In this document: piece by piece, positions 42,219 through 50,572 of the stretch
How positions within the stretch are numbered: the stretch's first letter is position 1
Layout of the letters: each line of letters starts with the position of its first letter
DNA from: Sphingobium nicotianae
GTDB taxonomy: Bacteria; Pseudomonadota; Alphaproteobacteria; Sphingomonadales; Sphingomonadaceae
NCBI RefSeq assembly: GCF_018603885.1
Contig: NZ_JAHGAW010000001.1
Span: 62,001-126,000, forward strand
Length of the DNA: 64,000 bases
Direction: 5' to 3'
Translations under genes and position numbers: made by a program
Notes under the pieces: model-generated
Database searches by the model: none
What the model saw: the letters and a program-made list of their open reading frames with translations, nothing else
What the model was told of the DNA's origin: nothing

Positions 42219-43202
42219 TCACTTCACCCGATGCTCGGCCCTGACCCAGCGGACCGTGCCAGACGAGGCGCGCATCACGACGCTCTCGGTCGTCATCTTG
42301 CCATCCCGCGTCGTCTTGACGCCGTCGAGCAGCGAACCGTCGGTGACACCGGTCGCGGCGAAGATGCAGTCGCCCTTGGCGAGATCCTCGAGCTGATAGA
42401 TGCGATCGAGATCCTCGATGCCCAACTTCCGCGCGCGGGCGCGCTCGTCGTCATTGCGGAAGAGCAGCTTGCCGTTGAACTGGCCGCCCACGCAGCGCAG
42501 TGCGGCGCAGGCCAGGACACCCTCGGGCGCGCCGCCCGAGCCCATATACATGTCGATCGTTGTATCCGGATTGGTCGTCGCGATGACGCCCGCGACATCG
42601 CCGTCGCCGATCAGGACGACACCGCAGCCGATCTGGCGCAGCTCGGCGATCAGCTTCTCGTGGCGCGGACGATCGAGCACGCAGACGATGATGTCGCCGG
42701 GCGCGACGCCCTTGGCTTTGGCGAGGGCCTCGACATTTTCCGTCGGTGTCTTGGCGAGGTCGATGATGCCCTGAGGGTAGCCGGGACCGATCGCGAGCTT
42801 TTCCATATAGACGTCGGGTGCGTTGAGGAGATTGTTTCCCTCGGCCGCAGCCAGCACGGCGAGCGCATTGGGTCCGCCCTTGGCGGTGATGGTTGTGCCT
42901 TCCAGCGGATCGAGCGCGATGTCGATCTTGGGCCCCTTGCCAGGCGCGCCGCCGACCTTTTCGCCGATATACAGCATCGGCGCTTCGTCGCGTTCGCCTT
43001 CACCGATCACGACGGTGCCGTCGATATAGAGTCCGTCGAACGCCTTGCGCATCGCCTCGACGGCGGCGGCATCGGCCGCCTTCTCGTCGCCACGACCGAT
43101 CAGCTTGGCCGCGGCGATCGCGGCGGCTTCGGTCACGCGCACCATCTCGAGCACGAGCACGCGATCGAGAACGGAACTGGCTTTGACGGTTGACTTCCCC
43201 AT
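42219..43202 (-). CDS. glpX: Class II fructose-1,6-bisphosphatase
   Basis: A 327-residue gluconeogenic enzyme that hydrolyses fructose 1,6-bisphosphate. I use the ATG at 43202 (MGKSTVKASSVLDRVLVLEM). The motifs GEGERDEAPMLYIGE, DPLEGTTITAKGGPNALAVL, DIDMYMGSGGAPEG-like TIDMYMGSGGAPEGVLA and ATGVTDGSLLDGV are characteristic of GlpX. Neighbours hom and recJ fit the usual sphingomonad order. No other gluconeogenesis gene is adjacent. Confidence 0.96.
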   Translation of the reverse strand: MGKSTVKASSVLDRVLVLEMVRVTEAAAIAAAKLIGRGDEKAADAAAVEAMRKAFDGLYIDGTVVIGEGERDEAPMLYIGEKVGGAPGKGPKIDIALDPLEGTTITAKGGPNALAVLAAAEGNNLLNAPDVYMEKLAIGPGYPQGIIDLAKTPTENVEALAKAKGVAPGDIIVCVLDRPRHEKLIAELRQIGCGVVLIGDGDVAGVIATTNPDTTIDMYMGSGGAPEGVLACAALRCVGGQFNGKLLFRNDDERARARKLGIEDLDRIYQLEDLAKGDCIFAATGVTDGSLLDGVKTTRDGKMTTESVVMRASSGTVRWVRAEHRVK

Positions 43203-43458
43203 CCCACGGCATCCTTCAGACAATTGAGGCGCTTCCGATAGGGGAGGATTGTTGCATTGTCGATAATGGAGATGGTGCGCCCCGGGTCATTCGACGTGGT
43301 CTGGCGACCGTTCGCCCCGCGCTATCGCCCCCGCGCCGGCTGTCCCATATTGGGTCATTATGCTCCATTGCGGTGCAAGATGTCCATTTGAGAAACAATC
43401 AAACTGGCATAGCCTGCTAACACATTGCAATTCCGCAATTAGTCTGTGGGGGATACAG

Positions 43459-44109
43459 ATGATGAAAAAGCTTCTTGTTGCAGTAGCGTTGGCTGTGGTC
43501 GCCGTTCCGGCTGCCGCCCAGACCGTTTCCAACACGAATGCGATCGGCATCGTCGATGGCGGCGAAGTCACGAGCGACATCGTCGTGGCTGGCCTGAGCG
43601 GCAACATCACGAGCCTGACGCTGTCGATCAATAGCCTGTCGCATACCTATCCGGACGATCTGGTGTTCGGCCTGCTCAACACGAGCGCGAATCTCGGCTT
43701 CGTGTTCCTGAGCGGCGTCGGCGGCAGCGCTGACATCAGGGACGTCGACCTGACGTTCAGCGATAGCGCGAGCGGCTTCCTGCCGGAATCGTTCGTCGAC
43801 GCCTTCCCGGTGACCAGCGGCACCTATCTGCCGTCGAACTTCTATCTCTATGAGTTCACTTTCTATCCCAACGCGACGGCGTTCGGCGATTTCGCCGGTA
43901 TCACGCCCAACGGCACCTGGACCTTGGTCGTCGACGACACGTTCCCGGCCGACACCGGCACGATCAGCGGTGGCTGGAGCCTGACCTTCACGACGGACGC
44001 GACGGCTGCGGTTCCGGAGCCGGCGACCTGGGCGATGATGATTGGTGGCCTTGCTCTGGCGGGCGCGACGATGCGTCGCCGGCAGGTCCGGGTGGCCTTC
44101 GCCGCCTGA
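43459..44109 (+). CDS. PEPxxWA-CTERM sorting-domain exported protein
   Basis: A 216-residue secreted protein. The signal peptide is MMKKLLVAVALAVVAVPAAA. The body is rich in Ser/Thr/Gly and aromatic strands and ends in a proprotein-convertase-like beta-sandwich pattern (NGTWTLVVDDTFPADTGTIS, GGWSLTFTT). The C-terminal signal VPEPATWAMMIGGLALAGAT plus MRRRQ is the PEPxxWA-CTERM sorting tag, processed by an exosortase encoded elsewhere. It is followed by a clear terminator. I infer a surface or exopolysaccharide-linked role. Confidence 0.88.
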   Translation: MMKKLLVAVALAVVAVPAAAQTVSNTNAIGIVDGGEVTSDIVVAGLSGNITSLTLSINSLSHTYPDDLVFGLLNTSANLGFVFLSGVGGSADIRDVDLTFSDSASGFLPESFVDAFPVTSGTYLPSNFYLYEFTFYPNATAFGDFAGITPNGTWTLVVDDTFPADTGTISGGWSLTFTTDATAAVPEPATWAMMIGGLALAGATMRRRQVRVAFAA

Positions 44110-44131
44110 GCGCGTTCGTTGATCTGAGATG

Positions 44132-44166
44132 AAAAGGCCGGGCCGGCGACGGTCTGGCCTTTCTTT
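44132..44166 (+). terminator. Rho-independent terminator after the PEP-CTERM gene
   Basis: The arms aaaaggccgggcc and ggtctggccttt pair with two G-T wobbles around ggcgac, and a T-rich stretch (tttcttta) follows. It lies 22 bases past the stop and also faces the end of hom on the other strand. Confidence 0.8.
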
Positions 44167-44197
44167 ATACGGTATATGCGGCAAGCAGACGTCCGGG

Positions 44198-45508
44198 CTA
44201 ATCCAGGATGTGCATGACCATTGGCGCGCCAAGCAGGCTGTCCGATCCGCCGAGCCGGCGCAGCACGTCCTCGACGCACGAGAGAGCACCGGCATGCGTG
44301 ACGATCGCCACGAGCACGCCGCCATCCTCATGCTGCGCGCGCTGGATGACGCTCTCGATCGAGACCCCGGCATCGCGCATTGCGGCCGTGATTTCGGCGA
44401 GCACGCCGGGGCGATCCTTGACGAGGAAACGCAGATAGGCGCGGCCGATGCGCTGGCCGGCGTCGGCCTTGACCTGGCGCTGCAGCCATTCGGCGGGCAT
44501 GGCGAAAGCCGGGCCATATTCATCGCGCGCAATATCGATGATGTCTGCGACGACGGCCGAAGCGGTGGGGCCTTCGCCGGCACCTGGCCCCTGGAAGAAG
44601 AGGCGGCCGACGAAATTGCCCTCGGCGACGACGGCATTGAGCGCACCGTCGACATGGGCGAGCGGATGGTCGGTCGGCACCAGCATCGGATGGACGCGCT
44701 GGAACAGGCCGACATTTTCGCCGCCTTCAGCCTCACACTCGGCCATGCCGACCAGACGGATCTTGTAGCCCAGTGCGGCCGCCTCGCGGATGTCGGCGGC
44801 CAGGACATGGCGAATGCCGGTGATGTCGACATCCGGAAAGTCAATCTCGGTGCCGAATGCGAGGCTGGCGAGGATCGAGAGCTTGTGAGCAGCATCGATG
44901 CCGTCGATGTCGAAGGTCGGGTCGGCCTCGGCATAGCCCTTGGCCTGAGCGTCCTCCAGCACATCGGCGAAGGCCGTGCCGTCGCGCTCCATGGTCGAGA
45001 GGATGAAATTGCAGGTGCCGTTGAGGATGCCATAGACGCGCATGATGCGGTTCGCGGCGGCACCCTCGCGCAGGCCCTTGATGACCGGCACGCCGCCCGC
45101 GACGGCGGCCTCATATTTGAGCGCGACGCCGGTCCGCTCCGCCTCACGGGCGAGATCAAGGCCGTGATGGGCGATCATCGCCTTGTTAGCGGTGACGAAG
45201 GGCTTGCCCTGGCCCAGGCACTGGCGGGCGAGGGTGAGGGCAGGGCCGTCCGATCCGCCGATCAGCTCGACGACCGTGTCGATGTCGTTGCGGGTGGCGA
45301 GCGAGCCCATGTCGTCGACCCACTCATAAGCGGAGAGGTCGACGCCGCGATCCTTGTTGCGATCCCGCGCGGAAATGGCGACGACCTCGATCCGCCGCCC
45401 GGCGCGGCGCGCCACCAGGTCGCCATTGACCTCGAGCAGGCGAATGACGCCCGCGCCCACCGTCCCGAGGCCGACAATGGCTAGGCGAAGCGGGGCAGTC
45501 TCGGTCAT
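44198..45508 (-). CDS. hom: Homoserine dehydrogenase
   Basis: A 436-residue NAD(P)H-dependent enzyme of threonine/methionine synthesis. The ATG at 45508 follows AAGGA by six bases. The Rossmann start is LAIVGLGTVGAGVIRLLEVNG, and TANKAMIAHHG, YEAAVAGGVPVIKGLR and GILNGTCNFILSTM are catalytic-domain motifs. A C-terminal ACT domain (LRFLVKDRPGVLAEITAAMR) allows feedback control. lysC, the first enzyme of the same pathway, lies 12 kb away. Confidence 0.97.
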   Translation of the reverse strand: MTETAPLRLAIVGLGTVGAGVIRLLEVNGDLVARRAGRRIEVVAISARDRNKDRGVDLSAYEWVDDMGSLATRNDIDTVVELIGGSDGPALTLARQCLGQGKPFVTANKAMIAHHGLDLAREAERTGVALKYEAAVAGGVPVIKGLREGAAANRIMRVYGILNGTCNFILSTMERDGTAFADVLEDAQAKGYAEADPTFDIDGIDAAHKLSILASLAFGTEIDFPDVDITGIRHVLAADIREAAALGYKIRLVGMAECEAEGGENVGLFQRVHPMLVPTDHPLAHVDGALNAVVAEGNFVGRLFFQGPGAGEGPTASAVVADIIDIARDEYGPAFAMPAEWLQRQVKADAGQRIGRAYLRFLVKDRPGVLAEITAAMRDAGVSIESVIQRAQHEDGGVLVAIVTHAGALSCVEDVLRRLGGSDSLLGAPMVMHILD

Positions 45509-45635
45509 GATCATTCCTTGGCTGGGCTGGGTCTCATAGGCGGGCGTCCGCGCAGGACATGCGCGGGCGCCGCCTCATAGAGCGATTTTTCATCGAGAGG
45601 AAACAGCCAAAGGCGCGCGGAGGCGCTTCGGCGCT

Positions 45636-46529
45636 TCAGATCACGGGTGTAGCCGCCTTGTCGCAGGGCGCGAGGGCCTGACGGAACGCGGCATAATCTG
45701 AGGCTGCGGCCTGCGCGTCGGCTGGGTCGAGGCTGCGCAGCGCCCGGTCCGGCAGAGTCTCCGGCAAACCGCAAGCAAGGCGATACCAAAGCATCGTGCC
45801 GGGCGGCGGGAGGGTGGCGGCATCGTCCACGATCTCGCCGAGCGAGGCGCTGAAGTGCGGTTGCTCGTCGGGGCGACGGATGATCGAGAGCGAGATCGGC
45901 GCGCCGCTGGTTGTCTCGAGGAAGATCTGGGTCTCGCTCTCGCCGACGATCGATCCCGGCACATGGAAGGCCGAACTGATCCGCTTGATGGCAGGCGGAA
46001 GGTCGGGCGCCAGCGCATCGGCCAGCACCTTGCGCACCAACGCCTCATTGGCAGGCGACCAGTCGATCAGCGCGGTGCTGGACGTGAGCTGCAGGAAATT
46101 GACCGGCGATCCGACGCGGCCGAACAGCAGCATGGTGCGTCCCTTGAGGCCGGGCTTCTTCGCCTTCGCGGCGGACCCGTCCATGACGAAAGCGATCTTG
46201 CGGGCAATGACGCTGTCGCCGCGAATCAATCCGCCGGTTTCGGCCTCTACATAGAAGCGCGCCTGCCCCGGATTGAGGCCCGGCGCCTGCTCCGGCTTGA
46301 GGGCCACGGCGGAGGTGACCTTCGCGCGGGCAATTGCGGGTGAGGACAGGACGAGATCGGCGAGGCGCGCATAGGTGACCGTGGGCGGCGCGGGAGCGGG
46401 CGGGACCGGGCGCGTCTCGGCGGCGAGGATCGGCCCAGAAATCCCTAAGATTCCGTAAAGACACAGGGCCGACAGGGTCAAGGAAGCACCGGCGCGGGGG
46501 GCTAGGCTGCGGCTGATACGGTGTAACAT
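45636..46529 (-). CDS. Predicted periplasmic protein of unknown function
   Basis: A 297-residue protein; ATG 46529 follows GGAGA by eight bases. A signal peptide (SLTLSALCLYGILGISGPIL, then AAE) leads to a Pro-rich linker. The rest (RLADLVLSSPAIARAKVTSA, VTLPPP.GTMLWYRLACGLP) resembles a conserved sphingomonad hypothetical protein, but I cannot name a domain. Two cysteines in the mature protein (ACGLP and APCDK) may form a disulfide. Confidence 0.65.
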   Translation of the reverse strand: MLHRISRSLAPRAGASLTLSALCLYGILGISGPILAAETRPVPPAPAPPTVTYARLADLVLSSPAIARAKVTSAVALKPEQAPGLNPGQARFYVEAETGGLIRGDSVIARKIAFVMDGSAAKAKKPGLKGRTMLLFGRVGSPVNFLQLTSSTALIDWSPANEALVRKVLADALAPDLPPAIKRISSAFHVPGSIVGESETQIFLETTSGAPISLSIIRRPDEQPHFSASLGEIVDDAATLPPPGTMLWYRLACGLPETLPDRALRSLDPADAQAAASDYAAFRQALAPCDKAATPVI

Positions 46530-46747
46530 ATAGTGATTCTCCATGCCCCTGTGTGCGGTCGATAACATAAGTAATTTGGGCACGGGGCCATTACCAACAA
46601 AGCGTTTGCCTCATGCGATTAGCCGCGATAGGACAAGGCCCGAAAAGAGAGCCCGAGCGACCAGATCGCGCGGTCGGCATGGTGCTGTGTCGATTCGCCG
46701 TTTTTGGACCACCAATATTGTATCGAGCTAAGGAGCGTCGTTGCTGA

Positions 46748-47404
46748 ATGGCCTATGCTGACCACTCGCAATCGTCCAGTCGGACGGTTTCCATTATCAT
46801 TGTGGCATTGATTCATGTGGTCCTCGGTTACGTGTTTGTGACGGGTCTTGGCATCAAGTATGTCAAGAAAGCTGCAGAGCAGCTGAACGTCATCGACGTT
46901 GCCGAGGAGCCGCCGCCACCGGAGGAGGAGCCGCCGCCACCGCCTCCGCCGCCGCCAGACATGCCGCCGCCGCCGCCGCCGCCGCCGACTTCGCCGCCGC
47001 CGCTGGTGTCGCTGCCGTCGAACGCGCCGGTCTTCGCGCCGCCGCCACCACCGGTTCCGCCGCCATCCGCTCCGCCAGCGCCGCCGGCTCCCCCGCCGCC
47101 GCCGCAGGTGAGCAAGGCTGCGGGTGCGAAGGGCAACCCGGCACTCTGGATCACGAACGACGATTATCCTTCGCGCGCCCTGCGTGACGAAGCGCAGGGT
47201 ACCGTATCGATCGCCTGGGATATCAACACCCAGGGCCGCGTCGAGAATTGCCGTGTGACGGCATCCAGCGGAAACGCCGACCTCGATGAAGCGGCCTGCT
47301 CGCTCATCACGCGTCGCGGGCGGTACTCACCGGCCCTCGACCAGGCCGGCAATCCGATGAGGACGTCCGATCGTCGTCGCGTGGTTTGGCGTCTGCCAGA
47401 GTAA
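46748..47404 (+). CDS. tonB: TonB energy transducer
   Basis: A 218-residue protein that carries the proton-motive force from ExbB-ExbD to outer-membrane receptors. One N-terminal membrane anchor (IIIVALIHVVLGYVFVTGLG) is followed by a very proline-rich periplasmic spacer (residues 52-120, several runs of five to nine Pro). The C-terminal TonB domain (DYPSRALRDEAQGTVSIAWD, RVTASSGNADLDEAACSLI) is of the short type. Next are exbB and two exbD genes. The two receptors of the island presumably use this or another TonB. Confidence 0.93.
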   Translation: MAYADHSQSSSRTVSIIIVALIHVVLGYVFVTGLGIKYVKKAAEQLNVIDVAEEPPPPEEEPPPPPPPPPDMPPPPPPPPTSPPPLVSLPSNAPVFAPPPPPVPPPSAPPAPPAPPPPPQVSKAAGAKGNPALWITNDDYPSRALRDEAQGTVSIAWDINTQGRVENCRVTASSGNADLDEAACSLITRRGRYSPALDQAGNPMRTSDRRRVVWRLPE

Positions 47405-47479
47405 TCGCTCCCATCACGGCCGTCCCGGACTGGGGCCAGGGGCGGCCACTTCACTGACTGGTTTGAGAGGAATAACCCA

Positions 47480-48235
47480 ATGTTCACCCTTATTTCCGCA
47501 GCGGCCGCTCCGGCCGCGAACTCCAATCCCTACGGCCTGGTGGAAGCCCTCGAGCAGGGCGGTGTCATCGCCATCTCGATCTTCTGCATCCTGGTCGGCA
47601 TGTCGATCTTCTCCTTCTTCATCCTCTTCTCGAAGCTGATCGAGCAGCAGAAGGTCATCGGCCAGGCCAAGAAGGTGAAGGCCAGCTTCTGGCGCGCGCC
47701 TTCGCTCAAGGACGGCTCGGCCAAGCTCGAGAAGAACAGCGCCTACAAGCAGCTGGTCGACGACGGCATCCTGGCCCAGGAGCAGCACGGCAAGCTGATC
47801 AATCCGGTCGAAGCGCATGACTGGCTCCACGCCTCGCTCAACCGTTCGGAAGCCTCGATCAACTCGAAGCTCAACGGCGGCCTGGCCTTCCTCGCCACCG
47901 TCGGCGCCACCTCGCCGTTCATCGGTCTGATGGGTACGGTTATCGGTATTTACCGCGCGCTCATCAAGATCGGTGCGTCGGGTCAGGCATCGATCGACGC
48001 GGTCGCCGGTCCGGTCGGTGAGTCGCTGATCATGACCGCGCTGGGTCTCGCCGTGGCCGTTCCGGCGGTGCTTGCCTATAACTGGCTGCAGCGCCGCAAC
48101 AAGGCGATCGCCGAGGATCTCTCCGCGTTCAACAACGATCTGCTTGGCTACATGGTGTCGAACGGCGCCGTCCGTCCCGCGATCGCAGCGGCGCCTGCTG
48201 CTCCGGCTCCCAAGCCGGCCGCTGCCAAGGCCTGA
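47480..48235 (+). CDS. exbB: ExbB/TolQ-family proton channel protein
   Basis: A 251-residue inner-membrane protein with three helices. Residues 30-55 form the first helix (GGVIAISIFCILVGMSIFSF), and the last two surround the conserved GLAFLATVGATSPFIGLMGT and ALGLAVAVPAVLAYNWL of the MotA/TolQ/ExbB family. The C-terminal tail is Ala/Pro-rich. It pairs with the two ExbD proteins encoded after it and energises TonB. Confidence 0.95.
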   Translation: MFTLISAAAAPAANSNPYGLVEALEQGGVIAISIFCILVGMSIFSFFILFSKLIEQQKVIGQAKKVKASFWRAPSLKDGSAKLEKNSAYKQLVDDGILAQEQHGKLINPVEAHDWLHASLNRSEASINSKLNGGLAFLATVGATSPFIGLMGTVIGIYRALIKIGASGQASIDAVAGPVGESLIMTALGLAVAVPAVLAYNWLQRRNKAIAEDLSAFNNDLLGYMVSNGAVRPAIAAAPAAPAPKPAAAKA

Positions 48236-48332
48236 TCGCAAAAGGGCGAGCGGCGAGCGGACTTCGATCCGGCCGCCGCTCCGCCCGTCAACAGGAAGCA
48301 CGTGGCTTCAGCCCACAGTTAGGATTTGATCG

Positions 48333-48818
48333 ATGGCAATGAGTTCTGGGGGCGGCGGCGATGACGCCCCGATGTCGGATATCAACACGACGCCTCTCGT
48401 GGACGTCATGTTGGTGCTTCTCATCATCTTTCTGATCGCGGTTCCGGTCGTGATCCAGACGGTGAAGGTGAAGCTTCCAAAGATCGCGTTCGAGCCGACG
48501 ACCACCAAGCCGGAAAACGTCGCGCTGACGGTCCGCGCGGTCGACGGCAAGTGCGAAGTTTACTGGAATATGACGAAGGTGAACGCGAGCGACTTGCTGA
48601 ATCGCGCCGTGAAGAAGCTCGAAGCCGACATCAAGAAGGCCGGTGGCGTTGAGAATATGAACCCGGATGACCTGCCCGAGGCCCATATTCGCGCGGACAT
48701 CGATACGCCCTATCGGTGCATCGGCGGCACCATCTTCACGATGCAGCGCGCCGGCTATCCGAAGGTCGGGTTCATCTCTGAGCCTGAGCCGGGTTCGATC
48801 CAAGTCCGTCGCCTTTGA
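48333..48818 (+). CDS. exbD: ExbD-type biopolymer transporter (first)
   Basis: A 161-residue protein with one N-terminal helix (LVDVMLVLLIIFLIAVPVVI) whose start carries the proton-carrying Asp (DINTTPLVDVML). The periplasmic part is longer than usual and contains KCEVYWNM and DTPYRCIGGTIF with two cysteines. It is the first of two exbD genes in a row. Having two different ExbD proteins is known in some proteobacteria such as Xanthomonas. Confidence 0.93.
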   Translation: MAMSSGGGGDDAPMSDINTTPLVDVMLVLLIIFLIAVPVVIQTVKVKLPKIAFEPTTTKPENVALTVRAVDGKCEVYWNMTKVNASDLLNRAVKKLEADIKKAGGVENMNPDDLPEAHIRADIDTPYRCIGGTIFTMQRAGYPKVGFISEPEPGSIQVRRL

Positions 48819-48843
48819 CGCCCAGATTTAGGAGACCAGTTCC

Positions 48844-49269
48844 ATGGCAATGAGTGGCGGCAAAGACGATGGTGAGCCGATGATGGAGATGAACACGACG
48901 CCGTTGATCGACGTCATGCTCGTGCTCCTCATCATGTTCATCATCACCATCCCGATCCAGACCCACGCGGTGAAGATCGACCTTCCGCAGAATGCGGAGC
49001 AACCGCTGAACGCGATCGACCCGGTGAAGAACCGGCTGACGATCGACCCCCAGGGCATCATCTACTGGAACGGCTCGCCCGTCGACCGGGTGACGCTGGC
49101 TCAATATCTGCGGCAAACCAGGCAGATGAATCCTGAGCCTGAGCTCCAGTTCGAGCCCGATCAGTCGGCGCGTTATGTGGTGGTCGACGATGTTCTCGCG
49201 ATCATCAAGCGCTCGGAAGTGACGAAGCTCGGCTTCGTCGGCAACGAGCGTTACGGCGGCGTGTTCTGA
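48844..49269 (+). CDS. exbD: ExbD-type biopolymer transporter (second)
   Basis: A 141-residue ExbD/TolR protein with the helix LIDVMLVLLIMFIITIPIQT and the Asp in MNTTPLIDVML. GGAG lies before ATG 48844, 26 bases after the first exbD. It differs from the first in the periplasmic domain (QSARYVVVDDVLAIIKRSEV), which is closer to the standard ExbD. A terminator follows at 49335. Confidence 0.93.
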   Translation: MAMSGGKDDGEPMMEMNTTPLIDVMLVLLIMFIITIPIQTHAVKIDLPQNAEQPLNAIDPVKNRLTIDPQGIIYWNGSPVDRVTLAQYLRQTRQMNPEPELQFEPDQSARYVVVDDVLAIIKRSEVTKLGFVGNERYGGVF

Positions 49270-49334
49270 TCACGGACGCGGCGGATCGAGCCAGGCGTCG
49301 AGCCAGGCAAGGCCAGCCGATCGGATAGGATTTT

Positions 49335-49360
49335 GAAAGGGGGCTTCGGCCCCCTTTCTT
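49335..49360 (+). terminator. Rho-independent terminator of the tonB-exbBDD operon
   Basis: Perfect 10-bp arms, gaaagggggc (49335-49344) and gccccctttc (49349-49358), with a TTCG tetraloop, followed by TT. It is 66 bases past the last exbD stop. Confidence 0.85.
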
Positions 49361-49524
49361 GCGTCCGGGAGATGAACGCCTTGGCCGTCGGCCGTCGGAA
49401 AGACGGGATGGAGCATTCCATGCACTGATCGCGCACCGGCAACGCTCTGGCGCAAGGCCGTCGTCGTTAGGACGTTGGTAATCTTCCGCGATCTATCTTC
49501 GCTCGATTGAGGCGAACAAGATCG

Positions 49525-49854
49525 ATGAACGCGCTTTCCGAGATGGCGGACCAGCACACGTCCCGGCTGCACAGCCGCCAGACGGTGCTGATCGGTGTCC
49601 GCTTCCGGCGCAAGGGCGAGAGCTGGTTCAAGAGCCGCATCACCGACATGTCGCTGGGCGGATTTCGCCTGTTGAGCTTCGTCAAGCTGCAGGTCGGCAT
49701 GGAGGTCTGGGTGATGTTTCCCGGTTTCGAAGGCCGCAAGGCGACCGTGGCGTGGGTCGCGAATCATGAGGCCGGTTGCGAATTCGAGGCGCCGCTCCAC
49801 CCCGCGATCTTCGATCATATCGTGCGGATGTCGGACCCGCGCGCGCGCGGATGA
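49525..49854 (+). CDS. PilZ-domain protein
   Basis: A 109-residue protein starting at ATG 49525. RQTVLIGVRFRRKGESWFKS followed by ITDMSLGGFRLLSF shows the D/NxSxxG motif of PilZ domains, and the first motif has RxxR-like basics (FRRKG). Cyclic di-GMP binding is likely but the RxxxR motif is not perfect. No flagellar or exopolysaccharide genes adjoin it. Confidence 0.8.
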   Translation: MNALSEMADQHTSRLHSRQTVLIGVRFRRKGESWFKSRITDMSLGGFRLLSFVKLQVGMEVWVMFPGFEGRKATVAWVANHEAGCEFEAPLHPAIFDHIVRMSDPRARG

Positions 49855-49949
49855 GCGCTGCAGGTCGCGCCACGCCGCGGGCGTGACGCAATCGGGCGCT
49901 CACCCTTCTGAGCCGTTGCAGACTTCGCCCGACGGCCTACACAGGATGC

Positions 49950-50462
49950 GTGAGCCGCGATGTCGAAATTGTCGTCCATGATCATATGCAGCAGGGCTAT
50001 CGCTATACGCGCTCGGCCCCAAGCGGGCAGGATTTCGATCCCGATTTCCGGCCCGAGCTGACCCCGGCGGAGATGCTGGAGCTCGGCGTTTTCTGCGGAA
50101 AATATATGACGGATTGCCGCGAGGAGTTTCCCGCGAGCTGGTTTGCGAAGGCCAGACTGGCGCCAGACGGCCCGGACTGTGCGCTGAACCATTTCGGTGT
50201 TCGCGCAAGCGTGCCGCTGCGCGTATGGATCGAGAAGGGATGGATCCACCCGGACGATCCGCGCGGATGGTTCCAGTGGTATTGCCGCTATTATTCGGGC
50301 CGCAGGATGCCGGACGAGGACCGGCGGCAGATCTCGCGCTGGCGCGCCTTCCGGCGTCATGCCGCGCAGATCCGGAAACATTGCGAGCCCGGCGATCCAT
50401 TTTGCCGGCCCAGACAAAGGCAGGCGCTGCTGCAATGGGCTTATGACAGCCGCCATATCTGA
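49950..50462 (+). CDS. Conserved protein of unknown function, Trp/Tyr-rich
   Basis: A 170-residue protein starting at GTG 49950. I do not know its activity, but the segment RVWIEKGWIHPDDPRGWFQW, then YCRYYSGRRMPDEDRRQISR, and RPRQRQALLQWAYDSRHI near the end, looks strongly conserved. The N-terminal half has DHMQQGYRYTRSAPSGQDFD and GVFCGKYMTDCREEFPASWF. The many aromatics and Arg resemble a nucleic-acid- or metal-binding protein. No signal peptide. Confidence 0.7.
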   Translation: MSRDVEIVVHDHMQQGYRYTRSAPSGQDFDPDFRPELTPAEMLELGVFCGKYMTDCREEFPASWFAKARLAPDGPDCALNHFGVRASVPLRVWIEKGWIHPDDPRGWFQWYCRYYSGRRMPDEDRRQISRWRAFRRHAAQIRKHCEPGDPFCRPRQRQALLQWAYDSRHI

Positions 50463-50572
50463 GGCCGGACGCGCCCGAGACATTGGATGAACATCCCTGC
50501 CCAGCCAGGCGCGCAGCGCTTTACACGCCGGGTGAGGCGCAACGGTTGGGCGTCCAGCCGGCCGGGATGCTG

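Noticed and set aside
44129-45484. A 451-codon plus-strand open frame
   Set aside because: Antisense to hom and without recognisable motifs.
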